Source: Paraburkholderia guartelaensis (GTDB lineage Bacteria; Pseudomonadota; Gammaproteobacteria; Burkholderiales; Burkholderiaceae). Taken from it: a stretch of 64,000 bases of DNA. The stretch covers positions 215,852 through 279,851 of the forward strand of contig NZ_SMOD01000010.1 of NCBI RefSeq assembly GCF_004353905.1. Direction: 5' to 3'. The first letter of the stretch is position 1. Each line of letters starts with the position of its first letter. The translations under genes were made by a program, and so were the position numbers. A model generated the notes under the pieces. That model was not told where the DNA came from, made no database searches, and saw only the letters and a program-made list of their open reading frames with translations. Below, one piece after another: positions 37,356 through 48,112 of this stretch.

Positions 37356-38150
37356 CTACTTCGCGCCGCGTTTCTCGATGAACGCCTGCACGCCGTCGAG
37401 CGCGGGGTCGGTCATCATGTTGCAGGCCATGGTCTGCCCGGCCAGTTGATACGCGGCGTCGATGCCCATTTCGAGCTGCCGGTAGAAGAGGCCCTTGCCT
37501 GCCTCGACCGCCTCGCGCGGCTTCGCACAGATGCTCGCGGCCAGGGCGGTCACGGCGGCGTCGAGTTCGTCGGCGGGCACCACGCGATTCACGAGGCCTT
37601 CGCGCAACGCCTTGTCCGCATCGATGAACTCGCCCGTCATCAGCATCTCGAAGGCCGCCTTGCGCGAGACGTTGCGCGAGAGCGGCACGGCGGGCGTCGA
37701 GCAAAAGAGCCCGAGGTTGATGCCCGACACCGCAAAGCGCGCCGAGTCCGCCGCCACCGCCAGATCGCACATCGCGACGAGCTGGCAGCCCGCCGCCGTC
37801 GCCACGCCCTGCACGCGCGCGATGACGGGCTGCGGCATCTTCTGAATGGCGTTCATCATCTTCGAGCAGCGCTCGAACAGCTTCGCGTAGTACTCGTGCG
37901 AGGGCGCCGCGCGCATTTCCCTGAGATCGTGGCCCGCGCAGAACGCGCGCCCCGCCGCTGCGATCACGACCACGCGCGCGTCGGATTTCGCTAACGCCGT
38001 GAGTTCGCCCTGCAATGCATCGATGAGTGCTTCGGAAAGCGCATTGAACGCATCCGGGCGGTTCAGCGTGAGGCGCACGACGCCCGGCACGCCATACGCG
38101 TCGCGCGTGACATCGACAAGCGACGGCGATGAAGAGGGAATGGCACTCAC
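37356..38150 (-). CDS. Enoyl-CoA hydratase/isomerase family protein
   Basis: This 264-residue crotonase-fold protein has the oxyanion-hole motifs AGRAFCAGHDLREM and VQGVATAAGCQLVAMCDLAVA. At the second position where classical hydratases carry a catalytic Glu, the sequence reads NLGLFCSTPAVPLSR, so it belongs to the ECHDC3-like/PaaG-like group and may not be a standard beta-oxidation hydratase. It lies next to a deacetylase-family gene on the same strand. Confidence 0.85.
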   Translation of the reverse strand: MSAIPSSSPSLVDVTRDAYGVPGVVRLTLNRPDAFNALSEALIDALQGELTALAKSDARVVVIAAAGRAFCAGHDLREMRAAPSHEYYAKLFERCSKMMNAIQKMPQPVIARVQGVATAAGCQLVAMCDLAVAADSARFAVSGINLGLFCSTPAVPLSRNVSRKAAFEMLMTGEFIDADKALREGLVNRVVPADELDAAVTALAASICAKPREAVEAGKGLFYRQLEMGIDAAYQLAGQTMACNMMTDPALDGVQAFIEKRGAK

Positions 38151-38214
38151 GATGCGTGTCTCCTTCGTTCGAATGTGTGCGATGCGGGCCAGCGCTCAGG
38201 GCCGCGCAGGCCGC

Positions 38215-39141
38215 CTAGATATCCGCCAGCGCGCGCAGATGCGCCACCACGCTGCGGCCAAGCGCCGAGAGGTTATAGCCGCCTTCGAGGCTGCTCACGA
38301 TGCGCCCCTTCGCATAGCGGCCCGCGATCTCGCGAATCTGGTCCGTGATCCACGCGAAGTCGTCCTCCACGAGCCCCATGTTGCCGAGGTCGTCTTCGCG
38401 ATGCGCGTCGAAGCCCGCCGAGACGAACACCATCTCCGGCTTGAACTCGTGCAGCCGCGGCAGCCACATGATGTCGATGGCCTCGCGCACTTCCATGCCT
38501 TTCGTGCGCGCCGCGATCGGCAGATTGACCATGTTCGGCGCCGGATTCTCGGCACCCGAGTACGGATAGAACGGATGCTGAAAGAAGCTGCACATCAGCA
38601 CGCGCGAGTCGCCCGCGAACGCCGCCTCGGTGCCGTTGCCGTGATGCACGTCGAAATCGACGATCGCCACGCGTTGGAGGCCATGGACTTCGAGTGCATG
38701 GCGCGCCGCGATCGCGATGTTGTTGAAGAAACAAAAGCCCATCGCGCGCGCGGGCTCCGCGTGATGGCCGGGCGGGCGCACGCTGCAGAATGCATTCTCG
38801 TAGCGCCCGGCGAGCACCGCGTCGGTGGCCGCGATCGCCGCGCCCGCCGCACGCAGCGCCGCCTGCCACGTGTGCGGATTCATCAGCGTGTCGGGGTCGA
38901 TGCTCGCGTAGCCTTCCTTGGGCGCCAGGTTGCGGATGAAGTCGATGTGCGCCTGGGTATGCACGCGCAGGAGGTCCGCCTCGGTCGCGAGCGGCGCGGA
39001 TTCGTCGCGCTCGATCAGCGCGTCGATGCGGCTCGAGATCAGCTGGTCTTCGATCGCTTGCAGACGCGCGGGGCATTCAGGATGCCATTCGCCCATCTCA
39101 TGCAGCAGAAAATCGGGGTGAGAGAAGAAACCGGTCGTCAT
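38215..39141 (-). CDS. Histone deacetylase family (acetoin utilisation/acetylpolyamine hydrolase-like) protein
   Basis: This 308-residue zinc hydrolase has an arginase/deacetylase fold. The active-site HH pair is in RPPGHHAEPARAMGFCFFNN, the zinc ligands in VDFDVHHGNGTEAAF and the last Asp in VSAGFDAHREDDLG. Bacterial members deacetylate polyamines or other small acetylated molecules, and some act on proteins. The ATG at 39141 is preferred over a GTG nine bases upstream. It is 64 bases from the enoyl-CoA hydratase gene and likely in one operon with it. Confidence 0.9.
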   Translation of the reverse strand: MTTGFFSHPDFLLHEMGEWHPECPARLQAIEDQLISSRIDALIERDESAPLATEADLLRVHTQAHIDFIRNLAPKEGYASIDPDTLMNPHTWQAALRAAGAAIAATDAVLAGRYENAFCSVRPPGHHAEPARAMGFCFFNNIAIAARHALEVHGLQRVAIVDFDVHHGNGTEAAFAGDSRVLMCSFFQHPFYPYSGAENPAPNMVNLPIAARTKGMEVREAIDIMWLPRLHEFKPEMVFVSAGFDAHREDDLGNMGLVEDDFAWITDQIREIAGRYAKGRIVSSLEGGYNLSALGRSVVAHLRALADI

Positions 39142-39413
39142 GAGTCGCACTCGCCGCGGGCTTCGCGCATGCGCGCGGCCGCGGGTCTCCTTCTGTCTGT
39201 CGGCCAGAGTTGGCGCTTTAGCGCCTTACTCTGGTCCCATGCAATCTGGTTGCGTTTGTCTGGCGGCGCGCCGGCCGGCGCGCGAACAGACACCACGTTA
39301 CCACAGCGACCTGGTGCTCACGCGCCACGCCGGCGCGCAACGGCCCGATTCCCGCAAGGCGCTCGGTTATACTGCCCGGGTTCTTCCTGGACCGCTCTCC
39401 CCCCCTCTCTCTC

Positions 39414-40739
39414 ATGACCCTCAAGACCGCTCTGTCCGCCTCCAGCAGCCCACGTCGCACGACCCTCGCACTCGCGCTTTGCGTCGCGGCGTCGTTGTGC
39501 ACCGGCGCGGCGCGCGCGCAAACTGCCGCGCCGAAATCGCGACAGACGCCGCTCACGCTCGCACAGGCACAGCCGCAAACGCCGACGCAGGGCCAGACGT
39601 TCGAAGAGGAAATCGTCCCGCAGCGCTACGCGAACAATCCGGACGTCGACGGCTTCATCAACGACATGGTGGCGCGCTACGACTTCGATCCCACCGCACT
39701 GCATGCGCTTTTCGCCAGCGCGAATTATTCGGCGACGGCGGTGAAACTCGTCACGCCCTCGCCGGTTCCGGGGGTGAAGAACTGGCGCGCATATCAGGCT
39801 CGCTTCCTCGACCCGGTGCGCATCAATGCGGGCGTGCGCTTCTGGCGCGCGAACCAGGCCACGCTGCAGCGCGCGTCGGAAGAGTTTGGTGTGCCGCCCG
39901 AGGTGATCGTCGGCATCATCGGTGTGGAGACGATCTACGGCCGCTACATGGGCAACTTCCGCGTGCTCGATGCGCTGACCACGCTCGCCTTCGATTATCC
40001 GAACACGCCGAACCGCGCCGAGCGCATGGCGACGTTCCGCAAGAATCTCGAGGACTACCTCGTGTGGACGCGCGACGCGCAGATCGATCCGTCGTCGGTG
40101 CTCGGCTCGTACACGGGCGCGATCGGCATTCCGCAGTTCCTGCCGAGCAGCATCGTGCAGTACGCGGTGGACTACGAGGGCAACAATCACATCGACCTGC
40201 GCGGGAGCACGGCCGACGCGATCGGCAGCGTGGCGAACTATCTGCGGCAGAACGGCTGGGAATCGGGGCGCCCTGTGGTGTGGAATATCGCCACCGATGC
40301 GGGCAGCCTCGGCATCGCACAGGCCGCCGCCGACGGCAAGCCCGAACCGCGCTGGCCGCTGAGCCAGTTGCTGCGCTCAGGCCTCGTGCTCGACCAGCCG
40401 GACGTGGATATCGCCGCCGAGGCAAGCACACCTGTCACGGTGATCGACCTGCCCTCGCCTGGCCGCGGCACCGAGTACAAGCTCGGGCTCAAGAACTTTT
40501 ATGTGCTGACGCGCTATAACCGGAGCTTCTTCTACGCGCTCGCGGTGTATCAGCTGGGCATGCGCGTGAAGGCGCAGATGCTGGCGACGCAGCCGGGCGT
40601 GGGTGTGGGCCCGGCGAACGGAAATGGTGGGAATGGCAGCAATGGCGGCGTCAACGGCGGGAACGGAAATGGCAACGGCAACGGCATGAACAGCGCCCCG
40701 AATGGCACTGGCACGACGCCACCCGCGCAGCAAGACTAA
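39414..40739 (+). CDS. mltB: Lytic murein transglycosylase B
   Basis: MltB cleaves the MurNAc-GlcNAc bond in peptidoglycan, forming 1,6-anhydro ends. The 441-residue protein has a signal peptide (to ARA-Q). The catalytic Glu is in VGIIGVETIYGRYMGNFR, and the family has GAIGIPQFLPSS and the C-terminal domain. No lipobox cysteine sits at the leader's end, so it is probably soluble periplasmic. The last 40 residues are a Gly/Asn repeat tail (GNGGNGSNGGVNGGNGNG), unusual for the family. Confidence 0.9.
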   Translation: MTLKTALSASSSPRRTTLALALCVAASLCTGAARAQTAAPKSRQTPLTLAQAQPQTPTQGQTFEEEIVPQRYANNPDVDGFINDMVARYDFDPTALHALFASANYSATAVKLVTPSPVPGVKNWRAYQARFLDPVRINAGVRFWRANQATLQRASEEFGVPPEVIVGIIGVETIYGRYMGNFRVLDALTTLAFDYPNTPNRAERMATFRKNLEDYLVWTRDAQIDPSSVLGSYTGAIGIPQFLPSSIVQYAVDYEGNNHIDLRGSTADAIGSVANYLRQNGWESGRPVVWNIATDAGSLGIAQAAADGKPEPRWPLSQLLRSGLVLDQPDVDIAAEASTPVTVIDLPSPGRGTEYKLGLKNFYVLTRYNRSFFYALAVYQLGMRVKAQMLATQPGVGVGPANGNGGNGSNGGVNGGNGNGNGNGMNSAPNGTGTTPPAQQD

Positions 40740-40756
40740 CTTCAGCGGCACAAAGC

Positions 40757-40792
40757 AAAACGGCCTTCGGAAACATCGAAGGCCGTTTTTTT
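40757..40792 (+). terminator. Terminator between mltB and cysM
   Basis: The stem AAAACGGCCTTCG / CGAAGGCCGTTTT with a 7-nt loop is followed by a T run. It lies between convergent genes. Confidence 0.85.
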
Positions 40793-40807
40793 ATGTCCAC
40801 GCTTTAA

Positions 40808-41710
40808 TCAGGCGGGGAACACACCCGTCGAGAGATACCGGTCGCCACGATCGCAGACGATGAACACGATCGTCGCGTTCTCGAGCTGGCGCGCGAGACG
40901 CATCGCCACCTCACATGCGCCGCCCGACGAGATCCCCGCGAAAATGCCTTCGACCGACGCAAGACGGCGCGCCATGTTCTCGGCGGCGGCCTGGCTCACG
41001 TTCTCCACGCGATCCACGCGGCTGCGGTCGAAAATTTTCGGCATGTACGCTTCCGGCCACTTGCGAATGCCCGGAATGCGCGAGCCTTCTTCCGGCTGCG
41101 CGCCGACGATCTCGATCGCCTGATTCTTTTCTTTCAGGAACTGGGACGTGCCCATGATCGTGCCGGTCGTGCCCATCGACGAAACGAAGTGCGTGATGCG
41201 CCCTTCGGTGTCGCGCCAGATTTCCGGGCCGGTGGTCTCGTAGTGCGCAAGCGGATTGTCGGGATTGGCGAACTGGTCGAGGATGATGCCCTTGCCGTCG
41301 CGCTGCATTTGCTCGGCGAGGTCGCGCGCATATTCCATGCCGCCCTTGACCGGCGTGAGCATGATTTCGGCGCCGTAGGCCGCCATGCTCTGGCGGCGCT
41401 CGACCGAGAGGTCCTCCGGCATGATGAGGACCATCTTGTAGCCGCGGATCGCCGCCGCCATGGCGAGCGCGATGCCCGTATTGCCGCTCGTCGCTTCGAT
41501 GAGCGTGTCGCCCGGCTTGATGCGGCCGCGTTCTTCGGCTTTACGGATCATCGAGAGCGCCGGGCGGTCCTTCACCGACCCAGCCGGGTTGTTGCCTTCC
41601 AGCTTGGCCAGCACGACGTTGTTGCGGGCGCGGATTTCGTCGTCCGGCAGGCGGACGAGCTGCACGAGCGGCGTATTGCCGATCGTGTCTTCAATGGTCT
41701 TGTAGGGCAT
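40808..41710 (-). CDS. cysM: Cysteine synthase B
   Basis: CysM makes cysteine from O-acetylserine and sulfide or thiosulfate. The 300-residue protein has the PLP lysine in NPAGSVKDRPA, the cofactor phosphate loop and the substrate loop EATSGNTGIALA. EEGSRIPGIRKWP distinguishes CysM from CysK. It starts MPYKTIEDTIGNTPLVQL. Confidence 0.95.
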   Translation of the reverse strand: MPYKTIEDTIGNTPLVQLVRLPDDEIRARNNVVLAKLEGNNPAGSVKDRPALSMIRKAEERGRIKPGDTLIEATSGNTGIALAMAAAIRGYKMVLIMPEDLSVERRQSMAAYGAEIMLTPVKGGMEYARDLAEQMQRDGKGIILDQFANPDNPLAHYETTGPEIWRDTEGRITHFVSSMGTTGTIMGTSQFLKEKNQAIEIVGAQPEEGSRIPGIRKWPEAYMPKIFDRSRVDRVENVSQAAAENMARRLASVEGIFAGISSGGACEVAMRLARQLENATIVFIVCDRGDRYLSTGVFPA

Positions 41711-41829
41711 GGGAATGGCGGTGAGGCGCGATGACGTGATCCATTGATTCTAAACCACGTGGGCAGCGACCGCAGAGGACCCATAACGCTCGTATGGACG
41801 CAGGCTGCCGACCCCGCCTCCATGCGCGG

Positions 41830-41858
41830 CAAAAAGCCCGCGGCCCGGGCCGCGGGTC
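41830..41858 (-). terminator. Terminator after the ComEA-like gene
   Basis: On the minus strand a CCCGCGGCCC/GGGCCGCGGG stem is followed by CTTTTTG, about 100 bases beyond the stop. Confidence 0.75.
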
Positions 41859-41959
41859 AACGTCGCGGGTCGACATCACCTGAGCGACACCTGAAGGAGA
41901 CTGCACCGCGCGACGGTGAAGCACGACGCGCGGGGTAACACGCAAGCGCAAGCGGACTG

Positions 41960-42307
41960 CTACTTCTTGACCGCCACGGCAGCCTGCGGTCCGCCCGCCT
42001 TCGCGGGCGTTGCCTGCGCAACCTTCGCCTGCGCCGCCTGGGGCTGCGCGGGGCCGATCGCCAATCCTTCGGCCTGCAAACGTTCGACGGTATGGCCGCC
42101 CATGCCCTTTACGCGCTTGCCGAGGTCACTGGCATCCTTGTACGGGCCGTGCGTGCTGCGCTCGTCGAGAATCGCCTTGGCGCGCGCGGGCCCAACGCCC
42201 TTGATGCCGCGAAGCGCGTCTTCGTTGGCAGTGTTGACGTCCACGGCCGCGAAGGCGTGGCTGAATACGGCCAGAAGCGCGGCCGCCGCAAGGACTTTTC
42301 GGAACAT
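41960..42307 (-). CDS. ComEA-like helix-hairpin-helix DNA-binding protein
   Basis: This 115-residue protein has a signal peptide (AAALLAVFSHAFA) and a ComEA-type double helix-hairpin-helix: VDVNTANEDALRGIKGVGPA, then GPYKDASDLGKRVKGMG. The C-terminal tail is Ala/Pro/Lys-rich. Periplasmic ComEA binds incoming DNA during transformation; in Burkholderia this is suggestive of, not proof of, competence. It stands alone between cysM and hldD. Confidence 0.85.
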   Translation of the reverse strand: MFRKVLAAAALLAVFSHAFAAVDVNTANEDALRGIKGVGPARAKAILDERSTHGPYKDASDLGKRVKGMGGHTVERLQAEGLAIGPAQPQAAQAKVAQATPAKAGGPQAAVAVKK

Positions 42308-42380
42308 GCTGGATCTCCCTGAAAACGCCGGCGACCATCGCCGGCGAGGAGAGTCCAGTTTATGAAGTCAGGGCTTCGCG

Positions 42381-43373
42381 TTACACCTGGCCAGAAAGCC
42401 AACGTACGTAACGATCCACGCCTTCCTGCACCGTCAGGAACGGCGCGTCGTAGCCCGCTGCGCGCAGCTTCGACTGGTCCGCTTGCGTGAAGCACTGATA
42501 CTTGCCGCGCAGCGCATCGGGGAACGGGATGTACTCGATCAGCCCTTCCTTGACCTGCTCCGCGAGCGAGAGCGCGGGCTTGCCTTCCATCGCGCGCAGC
42601 GTGTTCACCACGGTCGTGGCGATGTCGTTGAACGGCTGGGCGCGGCCGCTGCCCAGGTTGAAGATGCCCGTCTTCTCCGGATGATCGAAGAAGAACAGGT
42701 TGACCTTCACCACGTCCTCGACGGAGACGAAGTCGCGCGTCTGCTCGCCCGGCGCATAACCGTTGTATTCGCCGAACAACTTCACCCGGCCTTCGGCGCG
42801 GAACTGGTTGAAGTTGTGGAACGCCACCGACGCCATGCGCGCCTTGTGCGTTTCACGCGGACCGTACACGTTGAAATAGCGAAAGCCCGCAATCTGGCTT
42901 TGCGCCGTGGGCAGCACGCGGCGGATCACCTGGTCGAACAGGAACTTCGAATAGCCGTACACGTTCAGCGGCGCTTCCACGTCGCGCTCTTCGACGAAGC
43001 GCGTCGAGCCGCCGTAAATTGCCGCCGACGACGCGTACAGAAACTGCACGCGCTGCGCGAGGCACGCGTCGAGCACGGCGCGGCTATAGCGGAAGTTGTT
43101 GTCCATCATGTAGCGGCCGTCGGTTTCCATCGTGTCCGAACAGGCGCCTTCGTGGAACACCGCGCGCACATCGCCGAAATCGCCGCGCGTGAAGCGCTCG
43201 ACGAACTCGGTCTTGTCGATGTAGTCGTCGATCTCGCAATCGACGAGATTCCTGAACTTGTCCGCGCGGGTGAGATTGTCGACGGCGATGATGCGGTCTT
43301 CGCCGCGTTCGTTCAGCGCCTTGACGATGTTGCTGCCGATGAAGCCGGCCGCGCCGGTGACGATGAGGGTCAT
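42381..43373 (-). CDS. hldD: ADP-L-glycero-D-manno-heptose 6-epimerase
   Basis: HldD makes the last step of ADP-heptose synthesis for the LPS inner core. The 330-residue short-chain dehydrogenase has the NAD(P) motif [16 protein letters not shown] and the heptose-epimerase pieces [20 protein letters not shown] and [10 protein letters not shown] (catalytic Tyr/Lys). It is in one run with hldA, ugd, lapB and lapA. Confidence 0.95.
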   Translation of the reverse strand: MTLIVTGAAGFIGSNIVKALNERGEDRIIAVDNLTRADKFRNLVDCEIDDYIDKTEFVERFTRGDFGDVRAVFHEGACSDTMETDGRYMMDNNFRYSRAVLDACLAQRVQFLYASSAAIYGGSTRFVEERDVEAPLNVYGYSKFLFDQVIRRVLPTAQSQIAGFRYFNVYGPRETHKARMASVAFHNFNQFRAEGRVKLFGEYNGYAPGEQTRDFVSVEDVVKVNLFFFDHPEKTGIFNLGSGRAQPFNDIATTVVNTLRAMEGKPALSLAEQVKEGLIEYIPFPDALRGKYQCFTQADQSKLRAAGYDAPFLTVQEGVDRYVRWLSGQV

Positions 43374-43478
43374 GATAGGTCTGCGGTGACGAGGTTCACG
43401 CGAGGTTGATGCCCCGCCGGAAAAACGCTGCGGAAATTCCGGCCGGGGTGCGAGCGCTGCGCGCTCGCGTGCACAACG

Positions 43479-44454
43479 TTATTGAAAGAGTTCGTCGTAA
43501 TCGACGGTGGCCGTACCGAGCTTGCCGACCACGATGCCGGCCGCGCGATTCGCGAGCGCAACGCCTTCGACGAGCGGCAAGCCCGCGCCCAGCATGACCG
43601 CGACGGTCGCGATCACCGTGTCGCCGGCGCCCGAGACATCATACACTTCGCGCGCATCGGCCGCCGCGTGCAGCGCGCCGTCATCGGAAAAGAGCGTCAT
43701 ACCCTCTTCGGAGCGCGTGAGCAGCAGCGCATCGAACTGCAGTTCGCGGCGCAGTTTCGTCACGCGCGCGTGCAGATCCTCTTCGGACTTCCAGGTGCCC
43801 ACCACTTCGCGCAGCTCCGCGCGGTTCGGCGTGATGAGGCTCGCGCCGCGATAGCGCTCCCAGTCGTCGCCCTTGGGGTCGACGAGCACCGCCTTGCCCG
43901 CGGCACGCGCCTTCGCGATCATCTGCGTGACGTGCGTGAGGCCGCCCTTCGCGTAGTCGGAGAGCAGAATCACATCGTGCGTCGGCAGCAGCGCGTCGAA
44001 ACGCGCGAGGCCGGCGAGCAGGATCTCGTGCGCGGGCGTGTTTTCGAAGTCCACGCGCAAAAGCTGTTGCTGGCGCGAAAGCACACGCAGCTTGATGGTG
44101 GTCGGCAACGCGGGATCGCGCTCGAGATACGCGTTCACGTTGCTTTCGTCGAGCAGTTCGACGATGCGCTCACCCGGTTCGTCATGGCCCACCACGCACA
44201 GGAGGCCTGCATGCGCGCCGAGCGCCGCCGCGTTGCGCGCGACGTTCGCGGCGCCACCCAGGCGGTCTTCCTTGCGCTGCACGTGCACGACCGGCACCGG
44301 CGCTTCCGGCGAAATGCGGTTGACGTCGCCGAACCAGTAGCGGTCGAGCATGACGTCGCCCACCACCAGCACGCGCGAGGTGGCGAGCTTCTCGCGCGGC
44401 ACGACGCGCACTTCGGGCGCGATAGTGGCAGCAAGCGCGGCGACGGGCGCGGCT

Positions 44455-44483
<29 letters not shown>
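43479..44483 (-). CDS. hldA: D-glycero-beta-D-manno-heptose-7-phosphate kinase
   Basis: This 334-residue PfkB-family kinase acts on the first phosphorylated heptose in ADP-heptose synthesis. It has [17 protein letters not shown], the sugar-kinase motif [16 protein letters not shown] and the catalytic anion-hole motif [13 protein letters not shown]. It carries only the kinase half of the E. coli bifunctional HldE, as in other Burkholderia. The ATG at 44483 overlaps the end of ugd by 29 bases. Confidence 0.93.
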
Positions 44484-45852
<1,369 letters not shown>

Positions 45853-45936
45853 AGGCGCTCCGGTGACAGATGCGAATGTTGGAATGACTGGGGGCGCGGC
45901 CGGCCAGGTGCCGGGCTAAGCGCGCGCCCTTAAGGC

Positions 45937-47112
45937 TCAGCTCGACGCGGGAACCGGCTCGACGCGGCGCGGCGCATAGGTTTCCCAGCCGCTGCAGCCC
46001 GGACACTGCCAGTAGAAGAGGCGCGCCCGGAAGCCGCAGTTCTGGCAGGTGTAGCGAGGCAGGTTCTTGGTGCGCTGCTGGAGCAGCTTGCGCATCAGTT
46101 CGAGTTCGCTGCGGCGCGGCTCTTCGGCCGTGGCCTGCTGCGCTTCGAGCAGGCGCGACATGCCGGCGAGATTCGGCGACTTCTGCATCTGCGTGCGGGC
46201 GAGCGCGTGCGCCGCATCGGGGCCGCGCAGCGCGGCGACATACTTGTAGGCGACATCGAGCAGATCGTTCGACGGATACGCGTCGACCCACGTCGTGAGC
46301 AATTGTGCGCCCTCTTCGGCGCGGCCGAGCGTCTCGTAGGCCTTCATGACCTTTTCGGCCACGAGCGGCAGATAAGCGGGGTTTTGCGCTTCGACTTCGC
46401 GCCAGTGCCCAAGCGCACTCTCGCAATCGCCGCTTGCCGCGTCGACGTCGCCCGCGAGGATCGTCGCGCGCACGTTCTGCGCGTTGGCCTTGAGCGCGAG
46501 CGCCAGCTGACGGCGCGCTTCGTCGGGCTTTTTCTGCTGGAGCGCTTCCTGCGCGAGTTCGCAATGGAACTGCGCGATCTCGAGGTCGAGCGACGCCGCG
46601 CCCATCGTTTCGAGATGACGCGCCGTGTCGATGCAGCGGTTCCAATCCTTCTCGATCTCGTAGATCGCGAGCAGTGCGCGCTGTGCACCGAGTGCGAAGT
46701 CGCCCGACTTGAGCTTGCCGAAGGTCTCTTCGGCGCGGTCGAGCATGCCGGCCTTCAGAAAATCCTGGCCGAGTTCATAAAGCGCGTGGTCGCGCTCGTT
46801 TACGGGCAGGTCGGAACGCGAAAGCAGGTTCTGATGCACGCGGATCGCGCGGTCGGTCTCGCCGCGGCGGCGAAACAGATTGCCGAGCGCGAAGTGCAAC
46901 TCGACGGTTTCGGGGTCGAGCTTGGCGACCTCGATGAACGCGTCGATGGCCTTGTCCGGCTGCTCGTTGAGCAGAAAATTCAGGCCGCGAAAATACGAGC
47001 GCGGCAGGTTGGCGCTTTCGGAAAGCAGTGCCTTCAGGTCGTAGCGCGACGCCATCCAGCCGAGCGCGAAAGCCACGGGAATGACGAGGAGCCACCAAAA
47101 ATCGAGATCCAT
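45937..47112 (-). CDS. lapB: Lipopolysaccharide assembly protein B (YciM)
   Basis: LapB regulates LPS synthesis by guiding LpxC to FtsH degradation. The 391-residue protein has one N-terminal membrane anchor (WWLLVIPVAFALGWMA) and a long TPR region in the cytoplasm (AIDAFIEVAKLDPETVELHF and similar). A C-terminal rubredoxin-like knuckle follows, with cysteines in CQNCGF and CPGCSGWE. It lies 64 bases after lapA and is cotranscribed with it. Confidence 0.95.
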   Translation of the reverse strand: MDLDFWWLLVIPVAFALGWMASRYDLKALLSESANLPRSYFRGLNFLLNEQPDKAIDAFIEVAKLDPETVELHFALGNLFRRRGETDRAIRVHQNLLSRSDLPVNERDHALYELGQDFLKAGMLDRAEETFGKLKSGDFALGAQRALLAIYEIEKDWNRCIDTARHLETMGAASLDLEIAQFHCELAQEALQQKKPDEARRQLALALKANAQNVRATILAGDVDAASGDCESALGHWREVEAQNPAYLPLVAEKVMKAYETLGRAEEGAQLLTTWVDAYPSNDLLDVAYKYVAALRGPDAAHALARTQMQKSPNLAGMSRLLEAQQATAEEPRRSELELMRKLLQQRTKNLPRYTCQNCGFRARLFYWQCPGCSGWETYAPRRVEPVPASS

Positions 47113-47176
47113 GCGAGCGATGGTATGAGCGGAAAATCAGCCGCACGCGTTCAGGCGCGCGGCACGGCAATACAAA

Positions 47177-47470
47177 TCAGATGAGCGGCGGCAGCGGCGG
47201 CTCGACGCTCGGCGTGGGCGTTTCACGCGCCACGCGCAAGTCGCGTTTGAGGCGGCCGTTTTCCATGCGCAGCCGGAACACGCCGGGCAGCGCGGAAAGC
47301 AGCCCCGCCAGCAGCCCCACGACAAAAAACGCGAGGCCGATCAGGATCAGCGGGGCCTGCCACGAATATCCGGCCAGAAAGTTCAGCGTCGCGGTTTGCG
47401 TGTTGGCGAGCGCAAGTACGAGCAGCAGTACGAACACCAGCACACGGATCACCCAGGCGATCAATCTCAT
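47177..47470 (-). CDS. lapA: Lipopolysaccharide assembly protein A domain protein
   Basis: This 97-residue inner-membrane protein has two hydrophobic helices (VIRVLVFVLLLVLALANT and LILIGLAFFVVGLLAGLLSA) and a basic cytoplasmic tail, the DUF1049/LapA pattern. It works with LapB at the inner membrane. An upstream in-frame extension exists, but the ATG at 47470 gives the standard MRLIAWV start. Confidence 0.9.
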   Translation of the reverse strand: MRLIAWVIRVLVFVLLLVLALANTQTATLNFLAGYSWQAPLILIGLAFFVVGLLAGLLSALPGVFRLRMENGRLKRDLRVARETPTPSVEPPLPPLI

Positions 47471-47651
47471 TGAAGGATTCTCTTGGCAGTTGAGAAAGGC
47501 GCCGGCACGGCGGACATGCTGCGTCGCAGCACAAGCCGCGCCGAAGTGTCCCGTATTGTAATTGAACGGCTCGCGGGCCGACACGTGTGCGCGAGCGCCG
47601 AGCGTGGCAATCCAGCTTGCCGGAACTAACCGCGTCGAAAAAACGCAGACG

Positions 47652-47688
47652 AAAAAAAACGCCGGGGTTATTCACCCCAGCGCTTTTT
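47652..47688 (-). terminator. Terminator after ihfB
   Basis: On the minus strand the hairpin CGCTGGGG-TGAATAA-CCCCGGCG is followed by eight T residues, 75 bases after the ihfB stop. Confidence 0.85.
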
Positions 47689-47763
47689 ACCGGTCCATGC
47701 ATTCTGGCCATCTGGCATTGACCGCCGACGACCGCAATCGCCTGATCGAAAACGATCCAACGC

Positions 47764-48087
47764 TTACAGGTCGTCGTCCGGCTCGTCCGCCTTCAGCGGC
47801 TCGCCCGAATTACGGTCCACGCGCTCGCGCAATTCCTTGCCCGGCTTGAAGTGCGGCACGAACTTCTCAGGCACCAGCACCTTTTCACCCGACTTGGGAT
47901 TGCGGCCGACGCGCGACGGCCGACGATTCAGGCCGAAGCTGCCAAAGCCACGAATTTCGATGCGATGGCCCTTGGCAAGCGCCTCGGACATCGCATCGAG
48001 CATCGTCTTGACCGCGAAATCCGCGTCCTTGAGAACAAGTTGCGGAAATCGCGTAGCCAGCTGCGCGACCAATTCAGATTTGGTCAT
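47764..48087 (-). CDS. ihfB: Integration host factor beta subunit
   Basis: IHF bends DNA sharply at WATCAANNNNTTR sites and assists sigma-54 promoters, replication and recombination. This 107-residue HU-family protein begins [17 protein letters not shown] and contains the DNA arm [20 protein letters not shown]. It has about 13 residues more than E. coli IhfB, as an acidic tail (DEPDDDL). It lies 25 bases after rpsA, the usual neighbour. Confidence 0.95.
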   Translation of the reverse strand: MTKSELVAQLATRFPQLVLKDADFAVKTMLDAMSEALAKGHRIEIRGFGSFGLNRRPSRVGRNPKSGEKVLVPEKFVPHFKPGKELRERVDRNSGEPLKADEPDDDL

Positions 48088-48112
48088 ACTTCAGCTTGCC
48101 CCCGTTTGAGGC

